In this document: in pieces, positions 9,401-16,516 of the stretch
Numbering within the stretch: position 1 is the stretch's first letter
Layout: each line of letters starts with the position of its first letter
NCBI GenBank assembly: GCA_003168355.1
Contig: PMSQ01000039.1
Span: 1 to 41,888, forward strand
Source: Acidobacteriaceae bacterium
GTDB taxonomy: Bacteria > Acidobacteriota > Terriglobia > Terriglobales > Acidobacteriaceae
Reading direction: 5' to 3'
DNA length: 41,888 bases
The notes under the pieces: generated by a model
Database searches by the model: none
What the model was told of the DNA's origin: nothing
Seen by the model: only the letters and a program-made list of their open reading frames with translations
Program-made: the position numbers and the translations under genes

Positions 9401-9904
9401 CACGCCGGGGATAAGCTGAATCATCTCCGCGCGCCAGTCCGCGCCCACGATCGGCGCAGCTTCAATCGCATGGGTATTAAGTTCCACGCGCTGGTCTGAG
9501 GTCTCGGTTTCCACCAGCGGGGTCTCGGCTATTACTACCATCTGTTCATTGATGGAGCCTACTTGCAGCGTGCAGTCCACAGCGATGGTCTGGATCTCCA
9601 AGGTCACGCCTTTGCGGACGAATTCCTTGAACCCGGCCTTCGAGAAGGTGACCGTGTACAAGCCGGTTGGAACGGAAGGCACATCATAGATGCCGGCCGC
9701 ATTCGTGGCCGAGACGATGCTCACGCCCGTACCCACATTGGTAATCGTGACTTTGACGCCCTCGACTACCGCGCCGCTCGAGTCCTGGACCGTACCTTTG
9801 ATTTCTCCGGTGTTCGCGTTCTGTCCGAAAGCAAACGTGGCTGTTAAGCCTGCGACTAACAGCACACAAACACGCCCAAAGTGACGAACCATACGCAGCC
9901 TCAT
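6473..9904 (-). CDS. TonB-dependent receptor, Oar-like (galactan locus)
   Basis: Outer-membrane TonB-dependent receptor of 1143 residues. The start at 9904 is chosen for a strong AGGAGG 7 bases upstream and the signal peptide that follows (cleavage after about residue 27, AFAFGQ). Residues about 30-115 form a carboxypeptidase-regulatory-like beta-sandwich (GEIKGTVQDSSGAVVEGV), about 125-270 the plug (GGLTSVNVITKSGTN), and the rest a 22-strand type barrel ending in the usual terminal Phe (LGAHLRF). This is the typical acidobacterial Oar/SusC-like form. No SusD homologue lies next to it. It is probably the importer for galacto-oligosaccharides made by the GH53 and GH2 enzymes downstream. Substrate is inferred from the locus. 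Confidence 0.92.
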   Translation of the reverse strand: MRLRMVRHFGRVCVLLVAGLTATFAFGQNANTGEIKGTVQDSSGAVVEGVKVTITNVGTGVSIVSATNAAGIYDVPSVPTGLYTVTFSKAGFKEFVRKGVTLEIQTIAVDCTLQVGSINEQMVVIAETPLVETETSDQRVELNTHAIEAAPIVGADWRAEMIQLIPGVNTGGGAGEANGQAAGVNGTQSYNIMFLSDGGPATAPRDFNGSNFYMPVDAIEEVSINSANAPPQYGGGLTSVNVITKSGTNHWHGSGYEYIQNTAFNSRNYFDPAPDVKSVEHWNTYGGSLGGPIIKNKLFFFFLYQRNPSSSPTSGLYTYPTAAMAAGDFYGVSGYNTNPAFINPTTGVLLAPIDPVSSKLQTYFPAATAHGWLAGCPGPVNVSASTPQTCPTVNNFVFNGSSPNTDTWYTGKADYDISSKQRLSFSFNYFPTTTSYVPADPLFPNDATAYEQGKTDNLTAQLSHVYTISPTVLNEFHVSASRELDKYVPPSLGKNDPTTLGLEPAYGTNAPANVFPHVGIDEGAGVGMMNLGAGICSSCNGNIDATLGEGIYAVSDVLTLIHGKHTIKVGGEYDRLYQNYTSWGDIDSGHFEFNGSVTGIPYADFLSGNPYGWFVFEADPTSAHMQGAALFASDDFKVTPHLTLNLGLRWGMQTGWGVSKNLFGNYDPVIPDPTQYNGAYPGGILFGGQSDKANGGSIGNLSAIQNGDYKEFAPRIGFAWSARDKWVIRGSYGIFDAPRDAENYTDGALGLGFNPHNNGNGGYTFGSSAFPLSVGPPAGTVIFPTVQTLSSTFANYSSAEFYPRSMPTVYVQQFLLGVQREFARGLLLDTSYVYTRGKNLNFATDINQATIPGSTAVGGFECTSFYHCGNPNPVFNSISAQYYDGYSNYNALQVRLQKRMTYGLSAQLNYAWSKSLDTGTGNGHGSGIDVYQNAYTPSLNYGPSDFNAANTLVGQITYEVPFGHGRQFALHGPLDQIAGGWRVSSLFQWHGGVPFTPVIQGSVAGGIDPGLTPAFNAGSTLYPEQVGDPGVSHRSHAMWFNPAAFANPADGTFGSTHRNTLVGPGFANVNLSIAKEFPLHEAIALEIRGDMYDVFNHINWSNPDANVGYSGGVLADSTAGQVTTPINFGIDARIIQLGAHLRF

Positions 9905-10109
9905 CGCGGAGCCTCCTGAAGTTAACTCCGGTTCGTCAGTGCGCCGGAAATCGTCGGGGATCTTCGGGCACAGAACAACTGTCGATTCGGAGTCTGAAAC
10001 CACGCCTACACCACCGACGAGGAATCCTATGCCGATGCGGCCATTCCGCGAATCCGCCAAAAGTAGGACTGAGAAAATAAGTATTTGTCTTGACAACAGG
10101 AGTGGGCGA

Positions 10110-10748
10110 TCACTCGAGGTGAACCAGACCGCGGTGCAGGGCTGTGACCACGGCCTCGGTGCGGTCGCTGACGTTCAGCCGCAGAAGAATCGCACTGACG
10201 TGGCACTTCACGGTGGCCTCCGCAATGTGCAGGCTGGAGGCGATGTCTTTATTGCTTTTCCCGCTCGCAAGCAGAGAGAGCACCTCTTGTTCTCTCGCGC
10301 TGAGTTCCGAGTCGGGCATGCGCGAGGCCAGGGCGCGGGCAACCGGCGGGGGCAGGAAACGCCCGCCCTTATGCACGCGCTGCAGCGCCTCCACCAAAGT
10401 TTGGTAAGGCATGCCTTTAATGACGTAGCCTTGCGCGCCCGCCTCCAACGCGCGATGAATATCGGCATCTCCCTCATACGTGGTCAGGACTACAAATCGG
10501 GCTCGCGGGTGAGTTTCGCGAATGGAGCGAATTGAATCCACTCCGCTCATTCGCGGCAGCCGCAAATCCATAAGAGTGACATCCGGTTTGTGCTTGAAGA
10601 ACAGCGTGACCGCTTCTTCTCCGGTGCCCGCCTGGGCCACAACCGTCATATCGGAGCGCGCATTCACAATCGAAACAATGCCCACACGCATCAACGGATG
10701 ATCATCCACAACCATTACTTTTATCTTCTCGCTGTTGATCATATTCAT
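10110..10748 (-). CDS. LuxR/NarL-family response regulator
   Basis: Response regulator of 212 residues. The receiver domain (about 9-125) has acidic-pocket Asp15/Asp16, phospho-acceptor Asp61 (TLMDLRLPRMSG), a Thr in VVLTTYEG and Lys in YVIKGMP. A LuxR-type helix-turn-helix follows (about 147-212: LSAREQEVLSLLASGKSNKDIA, then the recognition helix EATVKCHVSAIL). Its start overlaps the kinase stop by ATGA, so the two form a coupled pair. It lies 205 bases upstream of the TonB receptor, whose operon is its likely target. That gap contains the palindrome TTGTC-TT-GACAA at 10085-10096. Confidence 0.93.
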   Translation of the reverse strand: MNMINSEKIKVMVVDDHPLMRVGIVSIVNARSDMTVVAQAGTGEEAVTLFFKHKPDVTLMDLRLPRMSGVDSIRSIRETHPRARFVVLTTYEGDADIHRALEAGAQGYVIKGMPYQTLVEALQRVHKGGRFLPPPVARALASRMPDSELSAREQEVLSLLASGKSNKDIASSLHIAEATVKCHVSAILLRLNVSDRTEAVVTALHRGLVHLE

Positions 10749-13699
10749 ATCCGCGGGACCCCGGTCTCTGTGGCCGATGCCTTGCGAGGAACGGACAGCG
10801 TCAACTCCGTTCCAGCGCCGGGCCAGCTATTCAAAATGAGCACTCCACCAATCCGTTTCGCACGCTCCTGGATGCCAACCAGGCCGTAGTGGCCATTCGG
10901 CTGTGAGGACGCCGCTTCCGGGTCGAAACCACATCCGTCGTCCCGCACCTGCACTCTGAATTCCCTTTTCTCAAACCCAATGTCTACGCGCACGGTGTTG
11001 GGCTGGCCATGACGAATCGCATTATGCAAGGCCTCGCGCACCACCATGAGCAGTTCGTGCGCGGTGGATTGATCCAGATCAAACGGTCTTCCCGAGATGC
11101 GATATTCCACGGGCACTCCAAACTCATGGCTGACTTGCTGGGTCATATTGCCGAGTATAGGACCAATCGCAGTGGCGGAGCCATCGGCGTGGCGGAGATC
11201 CCACACGGCTTCTCTAGCCTCGTTGATGGTGGTGCGCAACTGTGTGCGCACGCAACTTAATAAATCTTCTTTGGTGGAAGGCTCGCTATCGTCGAGGCTG
11301 GAATGAGCTTCGAGTAGAGCGGAAACTCCCGCGCAACCTTGAATGAGCGTGTCGTGCATTTCCCGAGCTAGCCGATTCCGCTCGTTCAATACCGCCTGAA
11401 AACGGGAGTGTACCTGACGCATTCGAAATTTGTAGCCTCCCCACCCACAGGCCGCGAGTAGTAACAAAGAACAGCCCAAGAACCAGGCGGTCCGGTAGAA
11501 ATGTGGCCTTTGAACAATTTCGACGGAGGTTTCCGCGATCTGCCGCGGGTCGCTCATCTCGAACGCCGCCACCCGGAATTGATAACGCCCCGGGGGAAGG
11601 TTTGTATAGTAGGCCACGCGGCGTGACGAGGCGTCCGTCCAGGTTTTGTCGAAGCCATCCAGCATGTATCGGAACCTTACCTGCTCCTGAGAGCGAAGCT
11701 GAATGACGCTGTAGTGCATTTCGATCTTGGCGTTATCGGGAGTGAGAGAAATCTTCCGCAGATCCGGTGCTTGAATGCCATCCGCCAGCACGAAGTCAAC
11801 CACCACCGGTGCGGGACCCGCCGGCGGAGCGGGATTCAAAGAGACGCGGACCGGGCCTTTGTTGCTGGCGAACCAGACCTCGCCTAGCGAGGTGACAACA
11901 CCTCCGGGCTTCTCCGCGCCATACATTTGGGTTGTTTCCAAACCGTCCGAAATGCCATACAGAGTCAACGAGAGCGGATGCAACGGTTCCTCCGCGATAA
12001 TATCCAGATCTCGCCGGCTGATGACGGAGATGCCATTGGGACCGCTGATCCAGAAGTTTCCTCTGCGGTCTTCGAGGAGTTCATAAATACTGTTGCTGGC
12101 CAGCCCCTGTGCGGTTGTAAAGTGAGTCAGCTTTCCAAAGCGCCAGCGGTAAAGGCCGCCGGTTCGGGTCCCGAACCACAGTCCGCCATCGGAATCTTCA
12201 CGAATCGCCCAGATCTTTTCGCGCCGAAGAGCGTCAGTGACCGCATCTTTGACAAAGCTGGCACCACGCAAATGGCTTACTCCGCGGTCGGTCCCGACCC
12301 AGATGTCTCCATTGCGATCTTCCGCCAAGGTGCGAGTGCTGAAATAGCAAAGCCCGTCGCGCTCCTGATAATTGGTAAAGCGGCCATCGTGCCAGCGGCT
12401 CACTCCCTCATCGGTTGCAACCCATATGCTGCCGTCACGCCCCTGCAGAAAAGCGCGGACAAAGTTGTTTACCAGACCATCCTTGACCATATAGTGGGCC
12501 AGCCTGGCACCGCTCTGCCGGAACACGCCCCGGCCTTCGGTTCCGATCCAGAGTGCGCCTTGATTGTCGCGGAAGACATTCCGAACACGCACCCCGGTAA
12601 TTCCAGGAAAGCGCACTCTTGTGGCCTGACCATTGTGGAATCGAAAAAGATTGGCGGCTGCGATCCAAAGATCGTCGTTATGGTCCTGGTAGACGGTTTC
12701 GGCGTCGTAGTCGCCAGCATCCGGTAAGATTACGGTTTGGATCGGGGTCTTGCTCAGCCGCAGCATTCCCGCCTGCGTTCCAACCCAGATGTTGTTTTCG
12801 ATATCTTCGAACAAACTCAAGGCGGTGTTGCTGGGCAGACTTCCGGGGGCGGTCATCTGGGAAAACTCGTGTCTCCAGTATTTGTAGATTCCGTGACCAA
12901 TAGTGCCGATCCAGAGAGTGCCGTCGGAAGTTTCCTGGAGAAAGCGGACGGTACCGCTGGTTTCCTTTATTCTGTGGAAAGAATCCGATCCCGAGGGCTT
13001 GCTATACAGACCTCCGATGGTGCCCACCCACATGGTTCCATCCCGGGTTTGGGTTATGGACTTAACACGATTCTGACTTCCTTCCCCAGCCAGCCGATAT
13101 TCCTGGTAGGTGGTTCCGTTGAGACAGAATAATTTCGAGCCACCCGCCCAAAGGCGTCCTTGACTGTCTTCGTGAATGGCGTGCACGGCAATCGGTGGAA
13201 CGCCATTGCTGTTGTCCACACGCTCAATGCGATCTCCCAGAAATCGAAACAATCCGTTGTCGGTGCCGATCCATATCAATCCCTTACTGTCCTGGTAAAC
13301 CGCCCGCACAAAGTCATTGAGCAGGCCATCCTTTCCAGAGAAGGAGCGGAACGTCCCGTCTTTGTAGCGAATCAGACCGCCACCTTCGGTCGCAATCCAC
13401 AGGGCATCGTCACTGGTGACGGTGAGGCTAAAAACATTGTTGTCAGTAAAAGCAGAAGTGTTATCCCGGTCGAATAAAACCAGCCGCTCGCCATCAAAGC
13501 GGAGCAACCCACCCGTGGTTCCGATCCAGAGATATCTGTTCCGGGTCTGCGCAAACGCCTGAACGGTCTCTTCGGGAAGACCATCCTGCATCTGCCAAGT
13601 TCGCGACGTATAGGTGATCGGGGGTTCGTTACGGGCGCACACATTTGCGGACATGCAAAAAACGCTTAACGCCAAACCCGCGATCCGAGCGCAATTCAT
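10745..13699 (-). CDS. reg_prop sensor histidine kinase
   Basis: Periplasmic-sensing histidine kinase of 984 residues from the chosen ATG at 13699, which is followed by a clean signal peptide (MNCARIAGLALS) and preceded by AGGGA. An ATG 30 bases upstream at 13729 with GGAG is the alternative. About 14 repeats of the form LWIGT..GLxRxxxG fill residues about 30-640, enough for two seven-bladed propellers. Then come a Y_Y_Y-type Ig domain, one transmembrane segment (about 735-755, AWFLGCSLLLLAACGWGG), a HisKA_3 helix with phospho-acceptor His782 (REMHDTLIQG) and an HATPase domain (NAIRHG, DDGCGF). It has no receiver domain and works with the coupled LuxR-type regulator. Family members sense polysaccharide breakdown products; here galactan fragments are likely. 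Confidence 0.92.
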   Translation of the reverse strand: MNCARIAGLALSVFCMSANVCARNEPPITYTSRTWQMQDGLPEETVQAFAQTRNRYLWIGTTGGLLRFDGERLVLFDRDNTSAFTDNNVFSLTVTSDDALWIATEGGGLIRYKDGTFRSFSGKDGLLNDFVRAVYQDSKGLIWIGTDNGLFRFLGDRIERVDNSNGVPPIAVHAIHEDSQGRLWAGGSKLFCLNGTTYQEYRLAGEGSQNRVKSITQTRDGTMWVGTIGGLYSKPSGSDSFHRIKETSGTVRFLQETSDGTLWIGTIGHGIYKYWRHEFSQMTAPGSLPSNTALSLFEDIENNIWVGTQAGMLRLSKTPIQTVILPDAGDYDAETVYQDHNDDLWIAAANLFRFHNGQATRVRFPGITGVRVRNVFRDNQGALWIGTEGRGVFRQSGARLAHYMVKDGLVNNFVRAFLQGRDGSIWVATDEGVSRWHDGRFTNYQERDGLCYFSTRTLAEDRNGDIWVGTDRGVSHLRGASFVKDAVTDALRREKIWAIREDSDGGLWFGTRTGGLYRWRFGKLTHFTTAQGLASNSIYELLEDRRGNFWISGPNGISVISRRDLDIIAEEPLHPLSLTLYGISDGLETTQMYGAEKPGGVVTSLGEVWFASNKGPVRVSLNPAPPAGPAPVVVDFVLADGIQAPDLRKISLTPDNAKIEMHYSVIQLRSQEQVRFRYMLDGFDKTWTDASSRRVAYYTNLPPGRYQFRVAAFEMSDPRQIAETSVEIVQRPHFYRTAWFLGCSLLLLAACGWGGYKFRMRQVHSRFQAVLNERNRLAREMHDTLIQGCAGVSALLEAHSSLDDSEPSTKEDLLSCVRTQLRTTINEAREAVWDLRHADGSATAIGPILGNMTQQVSHEFGVPVEYRISGRPFDLDQSTAHELLMVVREALHNAIRHGQPNTVRVDIGFEKREFRVQVRDDGCGFDPEAASSQPNGHYGLVGIQERAKRIGGVLILNSWPGAGTELTLSVPRKASATETGVPRI

Positions 13700-13830
13700 G
13701 TCAGCGTCCCTGCCGTTCGCGATGTGCATTATATCTCCGGATCATCTGCGAGTGCGATAGGCCTGGCAATGGCTTGTAGTCCAGCGCAGATCGACGGGAT
13801 GGCGTGAGGAGATAATATGGTGAAGAATCT

Positions 13831-14358
13831 ATGGTCATCATTGTCATGGGTGTATCCGGTTCGGGTAAGACGGTTGTCGGAGAGGCGCTCGCTGGCCGCC
13901 TGAACTGGGCGTTTGAGGATGCCGATAATTGGCATGCGGCGTCGAGTGTCGAGAAAATGCACAATGACGAGCCGCTGTCCGACAAGGACCGCGAACCTTG
14001 GCTTCGAGCGCTGAATATCGCCATCCAGAGCTGGATCACAGACAAGCGCGATGTAGTGCTGGCATGTTCCGCGCTGCGGGAATGGTACCGGAACGCGCTT
14101 CGTGAACGGGTCATCGACCCAGAGTCTGTGCATTTCGTGTACCTCAAGGGGACATATGAGGAGATCGACCGCCGACTCAGCGTTCGTGTGGGGCACTTCA
14201 TGCCGAAATCGCTCTTAGAAAGTCAGTTTGCCGCATTAGAGGAGCCGGACTCATCCGAAGCGCTTGTGGTCGACATCAGCCAGCCGGTCGCTAGCATTGT
14301 GGACTCGATACTCGCCGGTCTACGACTCGGCTCGTCAAACAAGTCGCCGCCGGGATAG
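13831..14358 (+). CDS. gntK: gluconokinase
   Basis: ATP-dependent gluconokinase of 175 residues, the normal length. It phosphorylates D-gluconate to 6-phosphogluconate for the pentose phosphate or Entner-Doudoroff route. The P-loop GVSGSGKT is at residues 7-14, followed by the family motifs FEDADNWH, NDEPLSDKDREPWL, VLACSALREWYRNALR and the lid region VGHFMPKSLLESQF. It is divergent from the histidine kinase, with about 100-130 bases between starts, and convergent with the GH-A hydrolase, leaving only 8 bases between stop codons. The Shine-Dalgarno is weak, and a GATAAT at 13811-13816 could serve as a -10 with a very short leader. Confidence 0.93.
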   Translation: MVIIVMGVSGSGKTVVGEALAGRLNWAFEDADNWHAASSVEKMHNDEPLSDKDREPWLRALNIAIQSWITDKRDVVLACSALREWYRNALRERVIDPESVHFVYLKGTYEEIDRRLSVRVGHFMPKSLLESQFAALEEPDSSEALVVDISQPVASIVDSILAGLRLGSSNKSPPG

Positions 14359-14366
14359 GGATAATG

Positions 14367-16487
14367 TCAGTGCGTGACTGTCACCTCGTACCAGGTTGTA
14401 ACCGGCTTGCCTAACGGAATATCCCATCTTTCGGTTTTGTTTTGGGCAATGATCGGTTGCCCCATGGGCTGGCCCGAACCGTCGAGGGGTTGGGCGGAAA
14501 CGGTTTTGGCGCGATTCAAACTTCGCAGGGTGATCCGGCCGACAACCGGCTCAATCAGAGTGGGCGATCCACCCCACTCCGAGAAGTTGCTGCGCCGGTC
14601 GTTCCAGCGCATGCCTTCGTTTTCGACGCGTGATCCGAGGGTCAACAGCAATCTGGAGGCGCTAGAAATCGGCTCAGCATCAAGCGACGTAATCACAATT
14701 GTGCAGAACCGGTTGCTTACGTCCGCCGACAGATTGGTGACAGATTTGGCGTTCGCCTTCACAAATCCAATCAGCGCCTGAGACCGCGGAGTATCCACGG
14801 TGACCAGCCCGGTCATTGCCGACGAGTTGTACCAAACCAATTGGTTGGTGTCAGAGACGATGGGATTTGAAACCGGCGGTATCGCAAAATGCTCAGTGGA
14901 CGCGCCCTCTAAAGAACGGATGCGCGAAGCATGCTGCAGGGGCACAGCCAACGGGAATCCGGGCGTGAAGTAGGGGCGGTCCATCGCCGGCAGCAGCAGG
15001 GCGCTGTCAAAGACCTGGTCGCGAGTGTAGGAGCGCTCGACGGTAAAGTTCGCCGGACTTACATCTGCCCGCAAGAACATCAAGGCTCCTGCGGCAAGCT
15101 GCGGCATTTTGACGGGATCCAGCGAAATATCAAACGCGTCTCCCACATAAGGTTTCCAATCTGGCGATGCCTTAGGCTCAAAGGTGTACCAAATAATGGC
15201 ATCCCAATCCTGGAAGTCGCCATACGCGGCGAGAATGGGAATGCCTTCGCTCGCCCAATCGTTGGGAAACGGATTGTTCACTTCGCTCACGGTGTAAGGC
15301 TTGCCGGCAACCGCCGTGCGGGACAACTCGACGACTGTAGAATTGAACGGGTCGTTCACCATGGGCGCCTTGATCTTGTTTTCCCAGTCGTGTTGCCAGT
15401 AAGTATGGCCATCGTTGGTGCCGAACGATGACGTCGCCAGCAGCAATGGATATCCGCTGCTAGTGTGGCCATGGTCGGCAGTAGTCATGATCAGCGACTT
15501 CACAGCGAGGGTTTTTGTCAGATAGTCCCGCATGTCTTCCCAATAGCCGCGCTGGGTGTCGAGGAAGAACCGGGACTCCGCATAGAACCGCTGCTTCGGG
15601 GCTGTCTCGATCTGTGTCCTGCTCTGCAGCAGAGGGACTGGGTCATCCCCAGAGACTCCGGCGATTTCTCTCAACTTCTTCAGATCTTCAGCGTTGAGGT
15701 TGTTCTTGAGCCAGCTATTGTAGAGATCGGCAAGTTCGTGGTCATAGTACGGCGTGGGACCATGAGAGCCGACCCAGAGTGCGTTTTCGTTGTTGATTTC
15801 GACCATCGCGACCGCTGGGTCATTGCGGTATTCAGATTTGGTGTAGGGATTGTAATGAGCCAGCAGTTGCTTGGCATACTCTTTTTGAAGTTCGATGATC
15901 CGAGGATCGTAAAGGCTAATTCCTTTGGCGCCTTCGCGGATTTTCTGGAAGTCCTGCACGCCGTCGCCTCCCTTGAAGGGACGGCCCACCAGTAGATTGA
16001 AATTAATGTAGATTCCCCGTTTCTCCAGTTCGGCGATGAAGAAATCCTCGCGGTCAAACGCCTCAAGATCGAGGGCTCGGGTATCATCGCGCTTTCCGTC
16101 GATCAATCCCCGCGGCGTAGGCAGATCGAGAAATTGAAAGCGCACACAATTCACTCCAAACCGGGCCAGCGTCGCCGCCCAGAGCGGGGAGTCATCCTTG
16201 GAGGGAATCATCACCGAACCTTTGCTCCAGTCGGTGATGTTTACTCCCCAAAAACGGATGCGCTTTCCGTCGCCAGTCACAAGATGAGCGCCCTGGACCC
16301 GGACGAATCCGTGCTTCCCCGCCGGCGCATCGAGGAGGAACGAGACATCCACCGGGGAGTGAGCGAGCAGTGCTTTTCTGTGGTCAATCGTGAATGGCTG
16401 CAGAGTAGTGTCTGTTTGAGCGGGCACGCCATATGGCGAAAGCAACAACCATGCGGTTAACAAACAAATGCTGCGCCGGCTCTTCAT
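14367..16487 (-). CDS. clan GH-A glycoside hydrolase (GH5-like)
   Basis: Secreted hydrolase of 706 residues with a signal peptide (about 1-24, ending YGVPAQ). The ATG at 16487 is preferred to a TTG two codons upstream. The barrel starts with IRFWGVNITDW (about 77-87), as in cellulase-family GH5 proteins. MVEINNENALW gives acid/base Glu234 and YTVSEVNNP gives nucleophile Glu402. Around 290 C-terminal residues form beta-rich accessory domains. The GH family and substrate cannot be fixed by eye; galactan, mannan and glucan are all possible. It is transcribed after the second GH2 gene with a 29-base gap, so both probably form one operon. Confidence 0.82.
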   Translation of the reverse strand: MKSRRSICLLTAWLLLSPYGVPAQTDTTLQPFTIDHRKALLAHSPVDVSFLLDAPAGKHGFVRVQGAHLVTGDGKRIRFWGVNITDWSKGSVMIPSKDDSPLWAATLARFGVNCVRFQFLDLPTPRGLIDGKRDDTRALDLEAFDREDFFIAELEKRGIYINFNLLVGRPFKGGDGVQDFQKIREGAKGISLYDPRIIELQKEYAKQLLAHYNPYTKSEYRNDPAVAMVEINNENALWVGSHGPTPYYDHELADLYNSWLKNNLNAEDLKKLREIAGVSGDDPVPLLQSRTQIETAPKQRFYAESRFFLDTQRGYWEDMRDYLTKTLAVKSLIMTTADHGHTSSGYPLLLATSSFGTNDGHTYWQHDWENKIKAPMVNDPFNSTVVELSRTAVAGKPYTVSEVNNPFPNDWASEGIPILAAYGDFQDWDAIIWYTFEPKASPDWKPYVGDAFDISLDPVKMPQLAAGALMFLRADVSPANFTVERSYTRDQVFDSALLLPAMDRPYFTPGFPLAVPLQHASRIRSLEGASTEHFAIPPVSNPIVSDTNQLVWYNSSAMTGLVTVDTPRSQALIGFVKANAKSVTNLSADVSNRFCTIVITSLDAEPISSASRLLLTLGSRVENEGMRWNDRRSNFSEWGGSPTLIEPVVGRITLRSLNRAKTVSAQPLDGSGQPMGQPIIAQNKTERWDIPLGKPVTTWYEVTVTH

Positions 16488-16516
16488 GGACAATATCCTC
16501 TTCAGACAGAAGACAC

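Noticed and set aside
10085..10096. TTGTC-TT-GACAA as a response regulator operator
   Set aside because: Only one copy seen and no matching -10 at proper distance; noted with the regulator but not claimed as a site.
13701..14201. Two minus-strand open frames opposite gluconokinase
   Set aside because: They are antisense to a full, motif-complete gluconokinase and match no family.
14387..14403. GGTTAC-N6-GTACG on the minus strand near the end of the GH-A gene
   Set aside because: Differs from GTGCC in the second half and lies in coding sequence next to a stop codon, not at a promoter.
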